Shown here: piece by piece, positions 7,265-14,933 of the stretch
Layout: every line of letters starts with the position of its first letter
Numbering within the stretch: position 1 is the first letter of the stretch
Assembly: GCF_011299575.1 (NCBI RefSeq)
Contig: NZ_CP049863.1
Location: 744,001 to 808,000, forward strand
Reading direction: 5' to 3'
Origin: Leucobacter viscericola
GTDB lineage: Bacteria > Actinomycetota > Actinomycetes > Actinomycetales > Microbacteriaceae
Length of the DNA stretch: 64,000 bases
Program-made: the position numbers and the translations under genes
The notes under the pieces: generated by a model
What the model was told of the DNA's origin: nothing
The model's database searches: none
The model's input: the letters and a program-made list of their open reading frames with translations, nothing else

Positions 7265-8875
7265 TTAGTACCGCAGACGGTAAATGAACGCCGCCATTGC
7301 TTCGCGTGTCAGCGAGTTCTTTGGCTGGTATTCCTTCCCGTTTGGCGTCGCATACCCGGTGGTCAGTTTCGCGTCGTACATCCAGTTGATCTCCTTGTAG
7401 AAGTTATCCCCCACCTTCATATCAACCAGCTTGGACGAGGCCGGAGCAACGTAGCTCTTCACCTGCGGGTCAGTCTTCGCCTGCAGACGATAGATAAACG
7501 CGGCCATCGCCTCACGGGTCAGCGAGTTCTTTGGCGCGTAGACAGGCTTACCTGCAGGCTGCCTCGTACCGGTAGAGAGACCCGCCTCGTACATCCACGC
7601 GATCTCCTTGTAGAACTTGTCGCCAGCGTTCACATCAGCAAACGGTGATACCGGCGGGGCAACATATCCGGCCGGAGCCTCGAGACGGTAGATGAACGCA
7701 GCCATGGCCTCACGAGTGAGTGAGTCCTTTGGTGCGTAGTTCTTGCCGCCTGCGACCTTGTTACCGGTCGAAAGCCCCATGCAGCTCATCCAATCGATCT
7801 CCTTGTAGAACTTGTGCCCCACGGGAGTGTCAAGGAAGACCGCAGCGGTTCCGGGCGTGACACACGGCCGCGGCGGAATGTCCAGTTGACGCTGCGCCTC
7901 TGCAATACGCTGCAGCAGCGCAGTCTTCACGGGTGAATCATCCATCTCATTGACGAGACCCTTCACCCGATCAATATCCGCCTGCTTAACGCCGTCCTGC
8001 AGCGTCACCTTGTCAGCCTTGAACAGGCCGTCAACGTCGAGTGTTGCATCCAGCGGTGCGGGAGCCACAACTCTGGCGCCTTCCGAAGCGGCCCAGAACA
8101 GACCGCGAGCGGCCTGACTCAGTCCGCCCTTCGGGTGATTACGGAACACAACCGAGGTACCGAAGACAACCGCTTTGCCACCCGATGCCTTCTCACCCGA
8201 GATGACCGAGGCCTTCGAGGCGGCAACCTCGGGGCCGTTGGTTCCGTTGGTCGCGCGCCAGTGGCCCGCAAGCAGTGGATTATTCGCTCCGTAGCTCTGC
8301 TCAACCTTGGTGGTCGCGCCGAGATCGGTGAATGAGACGGCCGGGTACACAAACGACGCATCCTGCTGGTACGGCTTGAGCAGCGACCCGTCAGGTGTGT
8401 CCACCTTCACAATGCCGTTGCCCGAGCTGTTGCCCGCAATCGCGGTTGCCTGCAGCAGGCCGAAGGTGTTCGCCGCTGTGTTCGCCGCTGCTGAGCGACC
8501 GACAATCGATCCGCCCGCGTCGACCCACGCCTGCACTGCGTCACGGCCCGCGGCTTGTGCGCCACTGAACGTAAATGCGGTACCGACCCAGATCACGTCA
8601 ACACCGTTCAACACGCTCGGATCGGCAGTAACACTCGCCGCCGTCACCTGAGTCAGATCGTCAAAACCAAGTTCTTCAAGCGAGAGCTTGTCGTCTTGGT
8701 TGCCGACGTAGAGCATCTTGAGATCCTTCAAGCCCTTAGTGGTCGGCTGCTCAAGCGCCTTCAGGTCGTCCTTCGTCGCCTTCTCGACCGCGATGTCATA
8801 CTTCGAAGCGACCTCGGCAACATTCACCGCGTCGGCTTCTCCAACGATCGCCGAGCCATCCTCGAGCATCGACAC
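7265..8875 (-). CDS. C-terminal half of the frameshifted M14 protein: GATase-like domain plus three SLH-like repeats
   Basis: This open frame is the 3' part of the gene that starts at 10725. Coding sense continues without interruption upstream of the first start codon at 8875 to about 8953 (YLTFDLAGVADYQAAND...), where it meets the M14 frame, and no ribosome site precedes it. The first about 270 residues resemble the class I glutamine-amidotransferase-like tail seen on some secreted M14 peptidases (VDVIWVGTAFTFSG, DAGGSIVGRS, SGGKAVVFGTS). The last about 190 residues are three SLH-like repeats, each ending in LTREAMAAFIYRL. On its own this half would have no signal peptide and would not reach the surface. 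Confidence 0.8.
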   Translation of the reverse strand: MSMLEDGSAIVGEADAVNVAEVASKYDIAVEKATKDDLKALEQPTTKGLKDLKMLYVGNQDDKLSLEELGFDDLTQVTAASVTADPSVLNGVDVIWVGTAFTFSGAQAAGRDAVQAWVDAGGSIVGRSAAANTAANTFGLLQATAIAGNSSGNGIVKVDTPDGSLLKPYQQDASFVYPAVSFTDLGATTKVEQSYGANNPLLAGHWRATNGTNGPEVAASKASVISGEKASGGKAVVFGTSVVFRNHPKGGLSQAARGLFWAASEGARVVAPAPLDATLDVDGLFKADKVTLQDGVKQADIDRVKGLVNEMDDSPVKTALLQRIAEAQRQLDIPPRPCVTPGTAAVFLDTPVGHKFYKEIDWMSCMGLSTGNKVAGGKNYAPKDSLTREAMAAFIYRLEAPAGYVAPPVSPFADVNAGDKFYKEIAWMYEAGLSTGTRQPAGKPVYAPKNSLTREAMAAFIYRLQAKTDPQVKSYVAPASSKLVDMKVGDNFYKEINWMYDAKLTTGYATPNGKEYQPKNSLTREAMAAFIYRLRY

Positions 8876-8940
8876 GGCAACGCCGCGGCCGAGCAGGTCG
8901 TTAGCTGCCTGGTAATCGGCAACACCGGCGAGATCGAAGG

Positions 8941-10725
8941 TCAGGTATCCCCATTAGGCATGGTGAGATTCGGAGTGACTGCCTTCACAGCGGTGGTTGC
9001 ACCGATCGGAGCGGCGTCGGTCGTCGAGCCTACTTTGTCAACCGTCGCACCCCACACGTAGCCGAGGCTCCATGCCGAGATGTCGTACATCGACGGCAGT
9101 TTGTTCGAAATATCTTCCCCAAGGTCAAGCAGCGCATTTGCGAGCCCACGCAGCGCCTGGTGCATGTCAACGACGTAGGAGCCCTTCGGGTAGGTCTTTC
9201 CCCCGACCGAAGTGTCTGCCTTCAGCGTGCCAACCTGCACACCCATGTCGAGCAGACGCTGCACGAGGCGGTTTGCGTCGCTCGCGGATCGCTGGCCGTC
9301 GCCCACTGGAATAACGTAGGCGCGTGGCAGGTTCACCGTCTCCTGGTTGTCCGAAACGTCCCACTCGGACTTCCACTGATCGGGGCCGGGAACACTCGCA
9401 ATGTTGTCCGTCGTGAGTGCCTTGATTGGCTTACCCTGAACCCCACGAGCAAACATCTCGATCTGCCCCTTGAGCAGATCCTGCGAAACCGCCGGCTTGT
9501 TGAGGTAGTCAACCATCGAGACCATGGTCTCGTAGGCATTCGCCTGGTTGATAACCGCGTTCTCCGGTGTCATCAAGCTGCGCCCCGAGATGGTGGTGCG
9601 CCCCTTCGGAATCTCCACCGTTGCGCTCAGTGCGCCGTAGAAGGGTGAGATCTGAGCCGTGAAGATCGGCGGGAAGTCGTCCCAACCCGATGCGGTATCG
9701 CGGTACGGGATCTTGATGTAATCGGTCGGAGTGTTCGTTACCGTTCCTCGCGGGCCCGTGAGGTAGGTGTTATTCGGAATGAGCTTCTTGGTAACGTGCT
9801 TCTCCACAGCGAGCGCGAGCGCGTAGTTGTGGGGAATTAGCAGATCGTACTCGTAGTTAGAGCCGTGAGGAGGGCCGGTTGGTTCGACCTGCAGCACGCT
9901 CGTGTAGCCGTGGAAGTCGGCAGTGTAGATCGGCTGAATGGCGTTCGCGGTCTGCGTGTACGACGTCGCCTCGGGTGTCGTGAGCGTGATCATGTCACGG
10001 TTAGGATCGAGGCCGAGCGCCGTGGCGCGCGTCGCGTTCGTGCGCCCGTCCGGGTTCAACGAGGGCGAGAAGTAGACGCGGTTGTTGCGCAGGATCGATC
10101 CGACCTCGCTCATGGGCGCCGTTGCCAGGTGCTCAATGTACTGCAGCGCAGCGTCGGTGCCCTCCCACTCGTTGCCGTGAATGTTGTTGCTGATCCAAAT
10201 GGGGGTCTTGTAGCCAGCCAGAAGATTTGTGTCTTTCTGTGCCGCCACTGGATTATTGCGGATCTTCTTCCGCCAGGTTTCCTGCTGAGCGGTAAACTCA
10301 GCGGTCTCCGGAGCGGTCACGGTAACCAGATAGAGATCGCGCCCCTGTGTGGACTTGCCGATCGTCTGCACAGAAACACGGTTGCTCTTCGCCATGATGT
10401 CCGTCAGCCGAGGAGCGATATCCGGGTGGGAGATAAGGTTCGGGACCTTGGTGTTGTAGTCCGCTTCGCCGTTTGGCCCCGTCTGGTTATCGCGGAAGTA
10501 GTTCAGCTGAGGTTGAACCGGGTAGGACTTTGGCATCTCGAGGGCGGTGCCATAGTTTGGTTCTTCACCGGCCACCTCGACCTGCGCGGTAAACGGCGCC
10601 GGTTCGGCTACTTCGGTGCCAGGGCCTCTGCCCTCTTCCGCGTAGGCCACCGGTCCAAATGCGGAAACCAGCATCGTAGCCACGGCCACTCCGCTGATCC
10701 CCGCAATGAGTTTTCTTCGAAACAT
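8941..10725 (-). CDS. Secreted M14 zinc carboxypeptidase, N-terminal half of a frameshifted gene
   Basis: This half has 594 residues: a signal peptide (MFRRKLIAGISGVAVATMLV, cleavage near AYA) and an M14 peptidase domain. The zinc ligands are visible as HGNE (about H183 and E186) and DFHGY (about H272). The catalytic Glu is in SATVEIP (about E371). A linker domain follows from about 400. The frame ends at a TGA (8941-8943) ten residues after it should have joined the next frame. One extra G in the GGGG at 8949-8952 would restore a single protein of about 1,150 residues (MPNGGYLTFDLAG). The start at 10725 has GAAGAGG upstream; an ATG at 10746 is possible. Confidence 0.88.
   Translation of the reverse strand: MFRRKLIAGISGVAVATMLVSAFGPVAYAEEGRGPGTEVAEPAPFTAQVEVAGEEPNYGTALEMPKSYPVQPQLNYFRDNQTGPNGEADYNTKVPNLISHPDIAPRLTDIMAKSNRVSVQTIGKSTQGRDLYLVTVTAPETAEFTAQQETWRKKIRNNPVAAQKDTNLLAGYKTPIWISNNIHGNEWEGTDAALQYIEHLATAPMSEVGSILRNNRVYFSPSLNPDGRTNATRATALGLDPNRDMITLTTPEATSYTQTANAIQPIYTADFHGYTSVLQVEPTGPPHGSNYEYDLLIPHNYALALAVEKHVTKKLIPNNTYLTGPRGTVTNTPTDYIKIPYRDTASGWDDFPPIFTAQISPFYGALSATVEIPKGRTTISGRSLMTPENAVINQANAYETMVSMVDYLNKPAVSQDLLKGQIEMFARGVQGKPIKALTTDNIASVPGPDQWKSEWDVSDNQETVNLPRAYVIPVGDGQRSASDANRLVQRLLDMGVQVGTLKADTSVGGKTYPKGSYVVDMHQALRGLANALLDLGEDISNKLPSMYDISAWSLGYVWGATVDKVGSTTDAAPIGATTAVKAVTPNLTMPNGDT
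8949..8952 (-). other. Frameshift site joining the M14 and SLH halves
   Basis: On the minus strand the codons read CCT AAT GGG GAT ACC TGA. Adding one G gives AAT GGG GGA TAC CTG ACC TTC GAT, which reads through into the downstream frame. The site is a four-G run. Confidence 0.8.
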
Positions 10726-10768
10726 TTGTGCCTCTTCACTCGTCATTGAGTCATTACTCTGCTTTGAG

Positions 10769-10785
10769 TTGTCCGGATTGGACAA
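10769..10785. promoter_or_regulatory. Inverted repeat in the M14 leader
   Basis: TTGTCC and GGACAA form a perfect 6-bp repeat around GGATT. It lies between the putative -10 (10790-10795) and the start codon of the M14 gene. It could be a repressor operator or an mRNA hairpin. Confidence 0.35.
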
Positions 10786-10789
10786 TCGA

Positions 10790-10819
10790 AGCCTAACGAG
10801 GGCCCCAGCAGGGGGTCAA
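10790..10819 (-). promoter_or_regulatory. Putative promoter of the M14-SLH gene
   Basis: Read on the minus strand, TTGACC (10819-10814) and TAGGCT (10795-10790) are 18 bases apart, close to the sigma-70-type consensus. The leader to the start at 10725 is about 60 bases. Confidence 0.45.
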
Positions 10820-10829
10820 GCAAAGCACA

Positions 10830-10858
10830 CTATTTAGTATGTTTCTGGCACTAAATAG
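10830..10858. promoter_or_regulatory. AT-rich inverted repeat upstream of the M14 promoter
   Basis: CTATTTAGT (10830-10838) and ACTAAATAG (10850-10858) are perfect 9-bp arms around an 11-base loop. It is very AT-rich for this genome. It lies just upstream of the -35 and downstream of trmH, so it may bind a regulator or form a weak terminator. Confidence 0.4.
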
Positions 10859-10919
10859 ACACAAGTAACGCCATATGGCATATGGAGCCCTGCAACACTT
10901 TACTGGGGCTGCGCCACCA

Positions 10920-11729
10920 CTAAGCGCGCTGCGAGAACGCCGTTTCGTAGAGCAGTACGCTTGCAGCCGTCGCGAGGTTCAACGATTCAGCAGCGCCGTA
11001 AATGGGCAGCTTCAGCGTGCGGTCTGCAAGTGCACGGTCCGCCTCGCTCAACCCGTTTGCTTCGTTCCCAAAGACCCACGCAACCGACCCTGCGAGCACT
11101 CCCTCGGCCCGCGCTTCGAGCAGTTCTGCGCCGCGCACGTCGGCCGCGAGCGTCACGACCCCAGCTTCCCGTGCCGCCGCGGTTGCCTCTTCAAGAGTCA
11201 CACAGACCACAACTGGCAGGTGGAACAGTGATCCCGTCGTCGAACGCACAACTTTGGGGTGAAACGGATCAATACTCTCCCCCGCGAACACCACGGCATC
11301 GGCTCCCGCGGCATCGGCCGCGCGAAGCACCGTTCCCGCGTTGCCCGGATCCCGAACCTCGTGCAGGATCGCGATGAGCTTTGCGCCATCAAAGGCCTCT
11401 GCGAGCGGGGTCTCCCAGGTGCGAGCCACCGCCAACACACCCTGCGGAGTCACGGTCTCGGCCATCGCTGCCAACACCTCGGGGGTAACCCGCTCAAGCT
11501 GTACGCCGGCATCTGAAGCGAGTCGATCCACCTCGTGCTGCCAGGGCTCGTTGCCCATGGTCGCGTAAACTACCTCAGCCAGCCTGGGGCGATACGCCAG
11601 CAGCTCTCGCACGGCCTGCGGCCCCTCGACCATAAACCGCCCGGACTCGCGGCGCTCCTTCTTCCGAGCGAGCGCGGCCACCCGCTTCACTCGAGGGGAC
11701 TTGGGGTTACTGAGGATCGAATCGTTCAC
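10920..11729 (-). CDS. TrmH/SpoU-family RNA 2'-O-methyltransferase
   Basis: This 269-residue SPOUT methyltransferase probably modifies a ribose 2'-OH in rRNA (or tRNA) with S-adenosylmethionine. An N-terminal substrate-binding domain (RFMVEGPQAVRELL) precedes the knot, whose three motifs are VRDPGNAGTVLRAADAAG, WVFGNEANGLS and LPIYGAAESLNLATAASV. The GTG at 11729 has a -10-like TAGGGT six bases upstream. It follows rplT as in many actinobacteria. The target nucleotide cannot be told from sequence. Confidence 0.9.
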   Translation of the reverse strand: MNDSILSNPKSPRVKRVAALARKKERRESGRFMVEGPQAVRELLAYRPRLAEVVYATMGNEPWQHEVDRLASDAGVQLERVTPEVLAAMAETVTPQGVLAVARTWETPLAEAFDGAKLIAILHEVRDPGNAGTVLRAADAAGADAVVFAGESIDPFHPKVVRSTTGSLFHLPVVVCVTLEEATAAAREAGVVTLAADVRGAELLEARAEGVLAGSVAWVFGNEANGLSEADRALADRTLKLPIYGAAESLNLATAASVLLYETAFSQRA

Positions 11730-11735
11730 CCGCTA

Positions 11736-11741
11736 ACCCTA
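11736..11741 (-). promoter_or_regulatory. -10-like hexamer six bases before trmH
   Basis: TAGGGT on the minus strand is followed by TAGCGG and then the GTG start at 11729. No Shine-Dalgarno is present, so a leaderless transcript is likely. Confidence 0.4.
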
Positions 11742-11767
11742 TCTGGCAGCGCACAGAACAAACGCAA

Positions 11768-11803
11768 CGAACCCCCGCCTCGCAGATGCGAAACGGGGGT
11801 TCG
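11768..11803 (-). terminator. Terminator after rplT
   Basis: A 10-bp perfect stem, CGAACCCCCG (11768-11777) and CGGGGGTTCG (11794-11803), lies 17 bases past the rplT stop. The loop is itself partly paired. It separates the ribosomal-protein operon from trmH. Confidence 0.7.
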
Positions 11804-11819
11804 GTGAAAGCAATAACGC

Positions 11820-12206
11820 TTAGGCAGCAGCCTTCGGAGCAGAGGTATCTGCAGGAAGAGCCTTCTTGGCTACCTCAACGAGTGCGGCGAATGCTGCGGG
11901 CTCGTTGGTCGCGAGCTCTGAAAGCATACGACGGTCAACCTCGACCTCAGCAATGCTGAGACCCTGGATGAAGCGGTTGTAGGTGAGGCCGTTTGCACGT
12001 GCACCAGCGTTGATGCGCTGGATCCACAGGCGACGGAAGTCACCCTTCTTCTTGCGACGGTCGTTGTACGAGTAAACGAGCGAGTGGATGACCTGCTCTT
12101 TTGCCTTACGGTACAGACGTGAACGCTGTCCGCGGTATCCCTCGGCACGCTCGAGGATTACGCGACGCTTCTTGTGGGCATTGACGGCCCGCTTGACTCT
12201 TGCCAT
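11820..12206 (-). CDS. rplT: Large ribosomal subunit protein bL20
   Basis: This 128-residue 23S rRNA-binding protein is needed for early assembly of the large subunit. The basic N-terminal helix ([15 protein letters not shown]) and the core [30 protein letters not shown] and YNRFIQGL are textbook bL20. A short alanine-rich tail ([10 protein letters not shown]) extends beyond the usual end at about 118. It is third in infC-rpmI-rplT. Confidence 0.98.
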   Translation of the reverse strand: MARVKRAVNAHKKRRVILERAEGYRGQRSRLYRKAKEQVIHSLVYSYNDRRKKKGDFRRLWIQRINAGARANGLTYNRFIQGLSIAEVEVDRRMLSELATNEPAAFAALVEVAKKALPADTSAPKAAA

Positions 12207-12250
12207 TTCAGTTCTTCCTTACAAAAAAGTCTTGGTATTGACGGGCCGAA

Positions 12251-12445
12251 TTAGTGACCGAGGAGCTTCATTGCCTGCTTGGCATCGCCCTTGGCGAGAA
12301 GCTGATCTGCACCCAGACGACGCTTGCGCCTCGAGGACTTAACCTCAAGGTTGTGGCGCAGTCCAGCGCGCTGCTTCTTCAGCTTGCCGGAACCGGTGAG
12401 CTTGAAGCGCTTCTTGGCCCCTGAGTGGGTCTTCTGCTTGGGCAT
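12251..12445 (-). CDS. rpmI: Large ribosomal subunit protein bL35
   Basis: This 64-residue very basic protein (MPKQKTHSGAKKRFKLTGSG ... RRKRRLG) is the full usual length. The ATG at 12445 has AAGGAG six bases upstream, so longer readings of the frame are wrong. It lies 44 bases before rplT and 70 bases after infC. Confidence 0.98.
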   Translation of the reverse strand: MPKQKTHSGAKKRFKLTGSGKLKKQRAGLRHNLEVKSSRRKRRLGADQLLAKGDAKQAMKLLGH

Positions 12446-12515
12446 CGATTTCTCCTTGTTGTGTGCGCGCCTTGCGGCTGCGTCGTGCGCGGTGCTGCGT
12501 GTGCAGCGGCCGCAG

Positions 12516-13142
12516 TTATTCGCTCGCTTTGGCGGAATCGGCCGAGTCAGCTGCTGCTTCGTTCGACTTGTCCGCCTTGCGGGTGGCTTTTTCTTCGGCG
12601 CGGCGAGCGTTCTGCTCAGCCTTTGCATCCGACTTGTTCTTGAGCGGGGCAATGACCATCACCATGTTGCGACCGTCAATGCGGGGGTTCGACTCGACAA
12701 TGCCGTACTCGGCAATGTCTTCGGCGAACTGCTGCAGCAGACGAACACCCTGCTCGGGTCGCGACTGCTCGCGTCCGCGGAACAGGATCATGGCTTTCAC
12801 CTTGTCACCCTGAGCCAGGAAGCCGACGGCACGCTTCGTCTTGGTTTCGTAGTCGTGCTTGTCGATCTTTAGGCGGAAACGAACCTCTTTGAGGATCGTG
12901 TTCGCCTGGTTACGACGGGCTTCCTTTGCCTTCTGGGCAGCCTCGTACTTGAACTTGCCGAAGTCCATGATTTTCGCCACGGGCGGCTTCGAGTTCGGGG
13001 CAACCTCTACGAGATCAAGATCAGCATCCGCCGCAAGGCGAAGCGCAGTCTCGATAGGCACCACGCCAACCTGCTCGCCGCTGGCTCCCACCAGACGCAC
13101 TTCGGTGACGCGGATTTTGTCATTCGTACGGGGATCGCTGAT
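12516..13142 (-). CDS. infC: Translation initiation factor IF-3
   Basis: IF-3, 208 residues, binds the 30S subunit and checks start codons. The N-domain ([18 protein letters not shown]), linker ([18 protein letters not shown]) and C-domain ([27 protein letters not shown]) are all present. A charged tail of about 35 residues follows. The likely start is a rare ATC at 13142, with AGAGGAG six bases upstream. No ATG or GTG is near in frame. AUU/AUC starts are the known basis of IF-3 self-regulation. Longer readings from further upstream would run through the leader. Confidence 0.95.
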   Translation of the reverse strand: MSDPRTNDKIRVTEVRLVGASGEQVGVVPIETALRLAADADLDLVEVAPNSKPPVAKIMDFGKFKYEAAQKAKEARRNQANTILKEVRFRLKIDKHDYETKTKRAVGFLAQGDKVKAMILFRGREQSRPEQGVRLLQQFAEDIAEYGIVESNPRIDGRNMVMVIAPLKNKSDAKAEQNARRAEEKATRKADKSNEAAADSADSAKASE

Positions 13143-13373
13143 CGCCTGCTCCTCTGATCTCAATGTTGGCCGCTCCCTGGGGAGTGGCGGACGGAGATCG
13201 GGACCGCACACGTGCAATCCACACCCTTTAGCTGTCGCGTGAACGACGGGGTGACAACTACCCGGTAACCTTAGAGGCGGTGCCGGGTGGGAGAATCTCC
13301 ACTTCCGCATCTCGCCAAATTGACGAGAACCTCATAAACCTTACCACAAGTGCAACACAAGAGACAGGACAGC
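13143..13373. promoter_or_regulatory. Divergent regulatory region infC / DUF1844
   Basis: This 231-base gap is between the divergent infC and DUF1844 genes and must hold both promoters. I see the infC ribosome site at its left edge and short self-complementary stretches (TCTCG...CGAGA near 13311-13329), but no convincing -35/-10 pair. Confidence 0.5.
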
Positions 13374-13754
13374 ATGAGCGACAACACCTCCACCCCCGCT
13401 TCCAGCGCAGACAGCGCAGAGGGAATTGACGCTTCACAAGCGACTCGCGATATCGCCGACGTCGCCGCGGTTGAGGTCATCACTACAGCGGCAGTGCATC
13501 TGCTCAGCGCGGCGGCGGTAAAGGTAGGTCTGGCCGATGATCCTGAGTCACAAACCGACCTCGACGAGGCTCGTAAGCTCATCACGGCCCTCGCCGGCCT
13601 GATCACCGCCGCGGCTCCCGACATCAGTGACATGCACGCGCGCAGCCTGCGAGACGGCCTGCGCTCTGTGCAGCTCGCGTTCCGCGAGGCGTCGCCGATC
13701 CCCGACGCCATTGGTCAGGGCCCCGGCGAGAAGTTCACCGGCCCCGTGAACTAG
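13374..13754 (+). CDS. DUF1844 family protein
   Basis: This 126-residue small acidic protein matches the actinobacterial DUF1844 family often found beside infC. The conserved core is AVEVITTAAVHLLSAAAVKVGL followed by DLDEARKLITALAGLI. The first about 25 residues are low-complexity Ser/Thr/Ala, and the end (FREASPIPD...GPVN) is a disordered tail. The start at 13374 has AGGAC in front. Function is unknown in the family. It is divergent from infC and upstream of azlC by 20 bases. Confidence 0.75.
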   Translation: MSDNTSTPASSADSAEGIDASQATRDIADVAAVEVITTAAVHLLSAAAVKVGLADDPESQTDLDEARKLITALAGLITAAAPDISDMHARSLRDGLRSVQLAFREASPIPDAIGQGPGEKFTGPVN

Positions 13755-13774
13755 GTTCACCCGACTCACCGCTG

Positions 13775-14524
13775 ATGACAAGCAACTCCCCCGCGCCCGC
13801 ACAGGCGAGTGGCCCACAGGGGTCGCAGGTTCTGGCGGGCCTGCGCGACTCGCTCGGGGTCGGAATCGGCATCTTTCCGCTCGGGTTCGCCCTGGGAGTG
13901 CTTGTCATCCAAGCGGGGTTACCCTGGTGGCTCGCGCCCGCGCTGTCGATCGGGATCTTTGCCGGCTCGGTGGAGCTGTTCATGGTGAGCATGCTCGCCG
14001 CGGCAACACCACTGCTCACCATCGCAGTGACCGTGTTCGCGATGAACTTTCGCCACGTGTTCTACGCGCTTTCGTTTCCACTCCAGCGTGTGAAACGCGG
14101 CCTGCCAAGGGCCTACTCCGTCTACGCGCTGATTGACGAGGCGTACGCGACCTACGTGTTGATGCCGGCTCAGAAGCTCACCTCGCGACGCATCGTGACC
14201 GGGCAACTCGCGATGCAGACCTACTGGGTTTCTGGTGGGATCGTGGGCGTGTTGGTCGCGGGTGCGCTGCCCGAGCCCATCGAGGGTTTCGAGTTTGCGC
14301 TTGTTGCGTTGTTTATCGTGATGACACTCGATGCAATCCGTGGTCGTCGAGAGATCCCCTCGGCTGTGCTCGCCGGGCTCTCGGTGGGCATCGCGATCCT
14401 GGTCATCCCGGATCAGGCGCTACTTGCAGCTCTGGTGCTCTACGCCGTGCTACTGACGCTGCGATTTGCACTGGGAAGTCGTGCGCGCAAACATGAAAAC
14501 GCTGGAGAGGATTTCGATGATTGA
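13775..14524 (+). CDS. azlC: AzlC-type branched-chain amino acid exporter, large subunit
   Basis: This 249-residue inner-membrane permease of the AzlC/BrnF family has about 6-7 hydrophobic segments. The family signatures AGSVELFMVSML, FAMNFRHVFYALSFPLQ and DEAYATYVL are present. With AzlD it exports branched-chain amino acids and methionine in Corynebacterium (BrnFE). The stop overlaps the azlD start by 8 bases. Confidence 0.9.
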   Translation: MTSNSPAPAQASGPQGSQVLAGLRDSLGVGIGIFPLGFALGVLVIQAGLPWWLAPALSIGIFAGSVELFMVSMLAAATPLLTIAVTVFAMNFRHVFYALSFPLQRVKRGLPRAYSVYALIDEAYATYVLMPAQKLTSRRIVTGQLAMQTYWVSGGIVGVLVAGALPEPIEGFEFALVALFIVMTLDAIRGRREIPSAVLAGLSVGIAILVIPDQALLAALVLYAVLLTLRFALGSRARKHENAGEDFDD

Positions 14525-14843
14525 TCCCCTCTATCTCATCACCGCGGTGGTGATCTCCGGACTCATCACGCTGGCGCTGCGTGCGCTGCCGTTTGCGATC
14601 CTGAAGCCGCTGCGTAAGTCTCGCTTCGTCAAGGCACTCGGTCGCTGGATGCCCGCCGGAATCCTGCTCATTCTCGCGGTGGTTGTGCTGCGCGGCGAGA
14701 TCCTGAGCCGCCCCGGAGACCTGTGGGCGATTGCCGCCGCGACAGCGGTCACGGTTCTCGTGCACCTGCTCGCAAAGCGGCGCGCCCTGCTCAGCATCGC
14801 GGCCGGCACGGCCTGCTACGTGCTGTTGCTCAACATGTTTTGA
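14517..14843 (+). CDS. azlD: AzlD-type branched-chain amino acid exporter, small subunit
   Basis: This 108-residue membrane protein has four hydrophobic segments. The typical AzlD start (MIDPLYLITAVVISGLITLA) and the RALPF and VKALGRWMPAGIL blocks are present. The ATG at 14517 has GGAGAGG six bases upstream inside azlC. It is the obligate partner of AzlC, and the overlap implies coupled synthesis. Confidence 0.9.
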   Translation: MIDPLYLITAVVISGLITLALRALPFAILKPLRKSRFVKALGRWMPAGILLILAVVVLRGEILSRPGDLWAIAAATAVTVLVHLLAKRRALLSIAAGTACYVLLLNMF

Positions 14844-14853
14844 ACAGCACGCG

Positions 14854-14928
14854 GCTCAGCCGGTACTGACACGTCAGCCGGTAAAAGCACCTCGGATCCA
14901 ACCGGCCGATGGCTGAGCACCGGCTGAC
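14854..14928. repeat. Palindromic intergenic element, copy A (also acts as convergent hairpin)
   Basis: GTCAGCCGGT (14873-14882) pairs with ACCGGCTGAC (14919-14928), and GCTCAGCC (14854-14861) pairs with GGCTGAGC (14911-14918). A related element with the same units lies at 38149-38215. Here it sits between convergent azlD and sseB, where it could end both transcripts. Confidence 0.6.
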
Positions 14929-14933
14929 TTGCA

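Noticed and set aside
7265..7780. The SLH repeat-coding region as a CRISPR or DNA tandem repeat
   Set aside because: The repetition is at protein level (about 60-residue units). The DNA copies differ at third codon positions and there are no constant repeat-spacer units.
7265..10725. Programmed frameshifting between the M14 and SLH frames
   Set aside because: I see no slippery heptamer followed by a pseudoknot, and the shift needed (an inserted base or its equivalent) is not the usual -1 type. Mutation or base-call error is simpler.
13143..13310. A longer N-terminus for IF-3
   Set aside because: The extra residues match no IF-3 and would run through the leader. A strong ribosome site marks the ATC at 13142.
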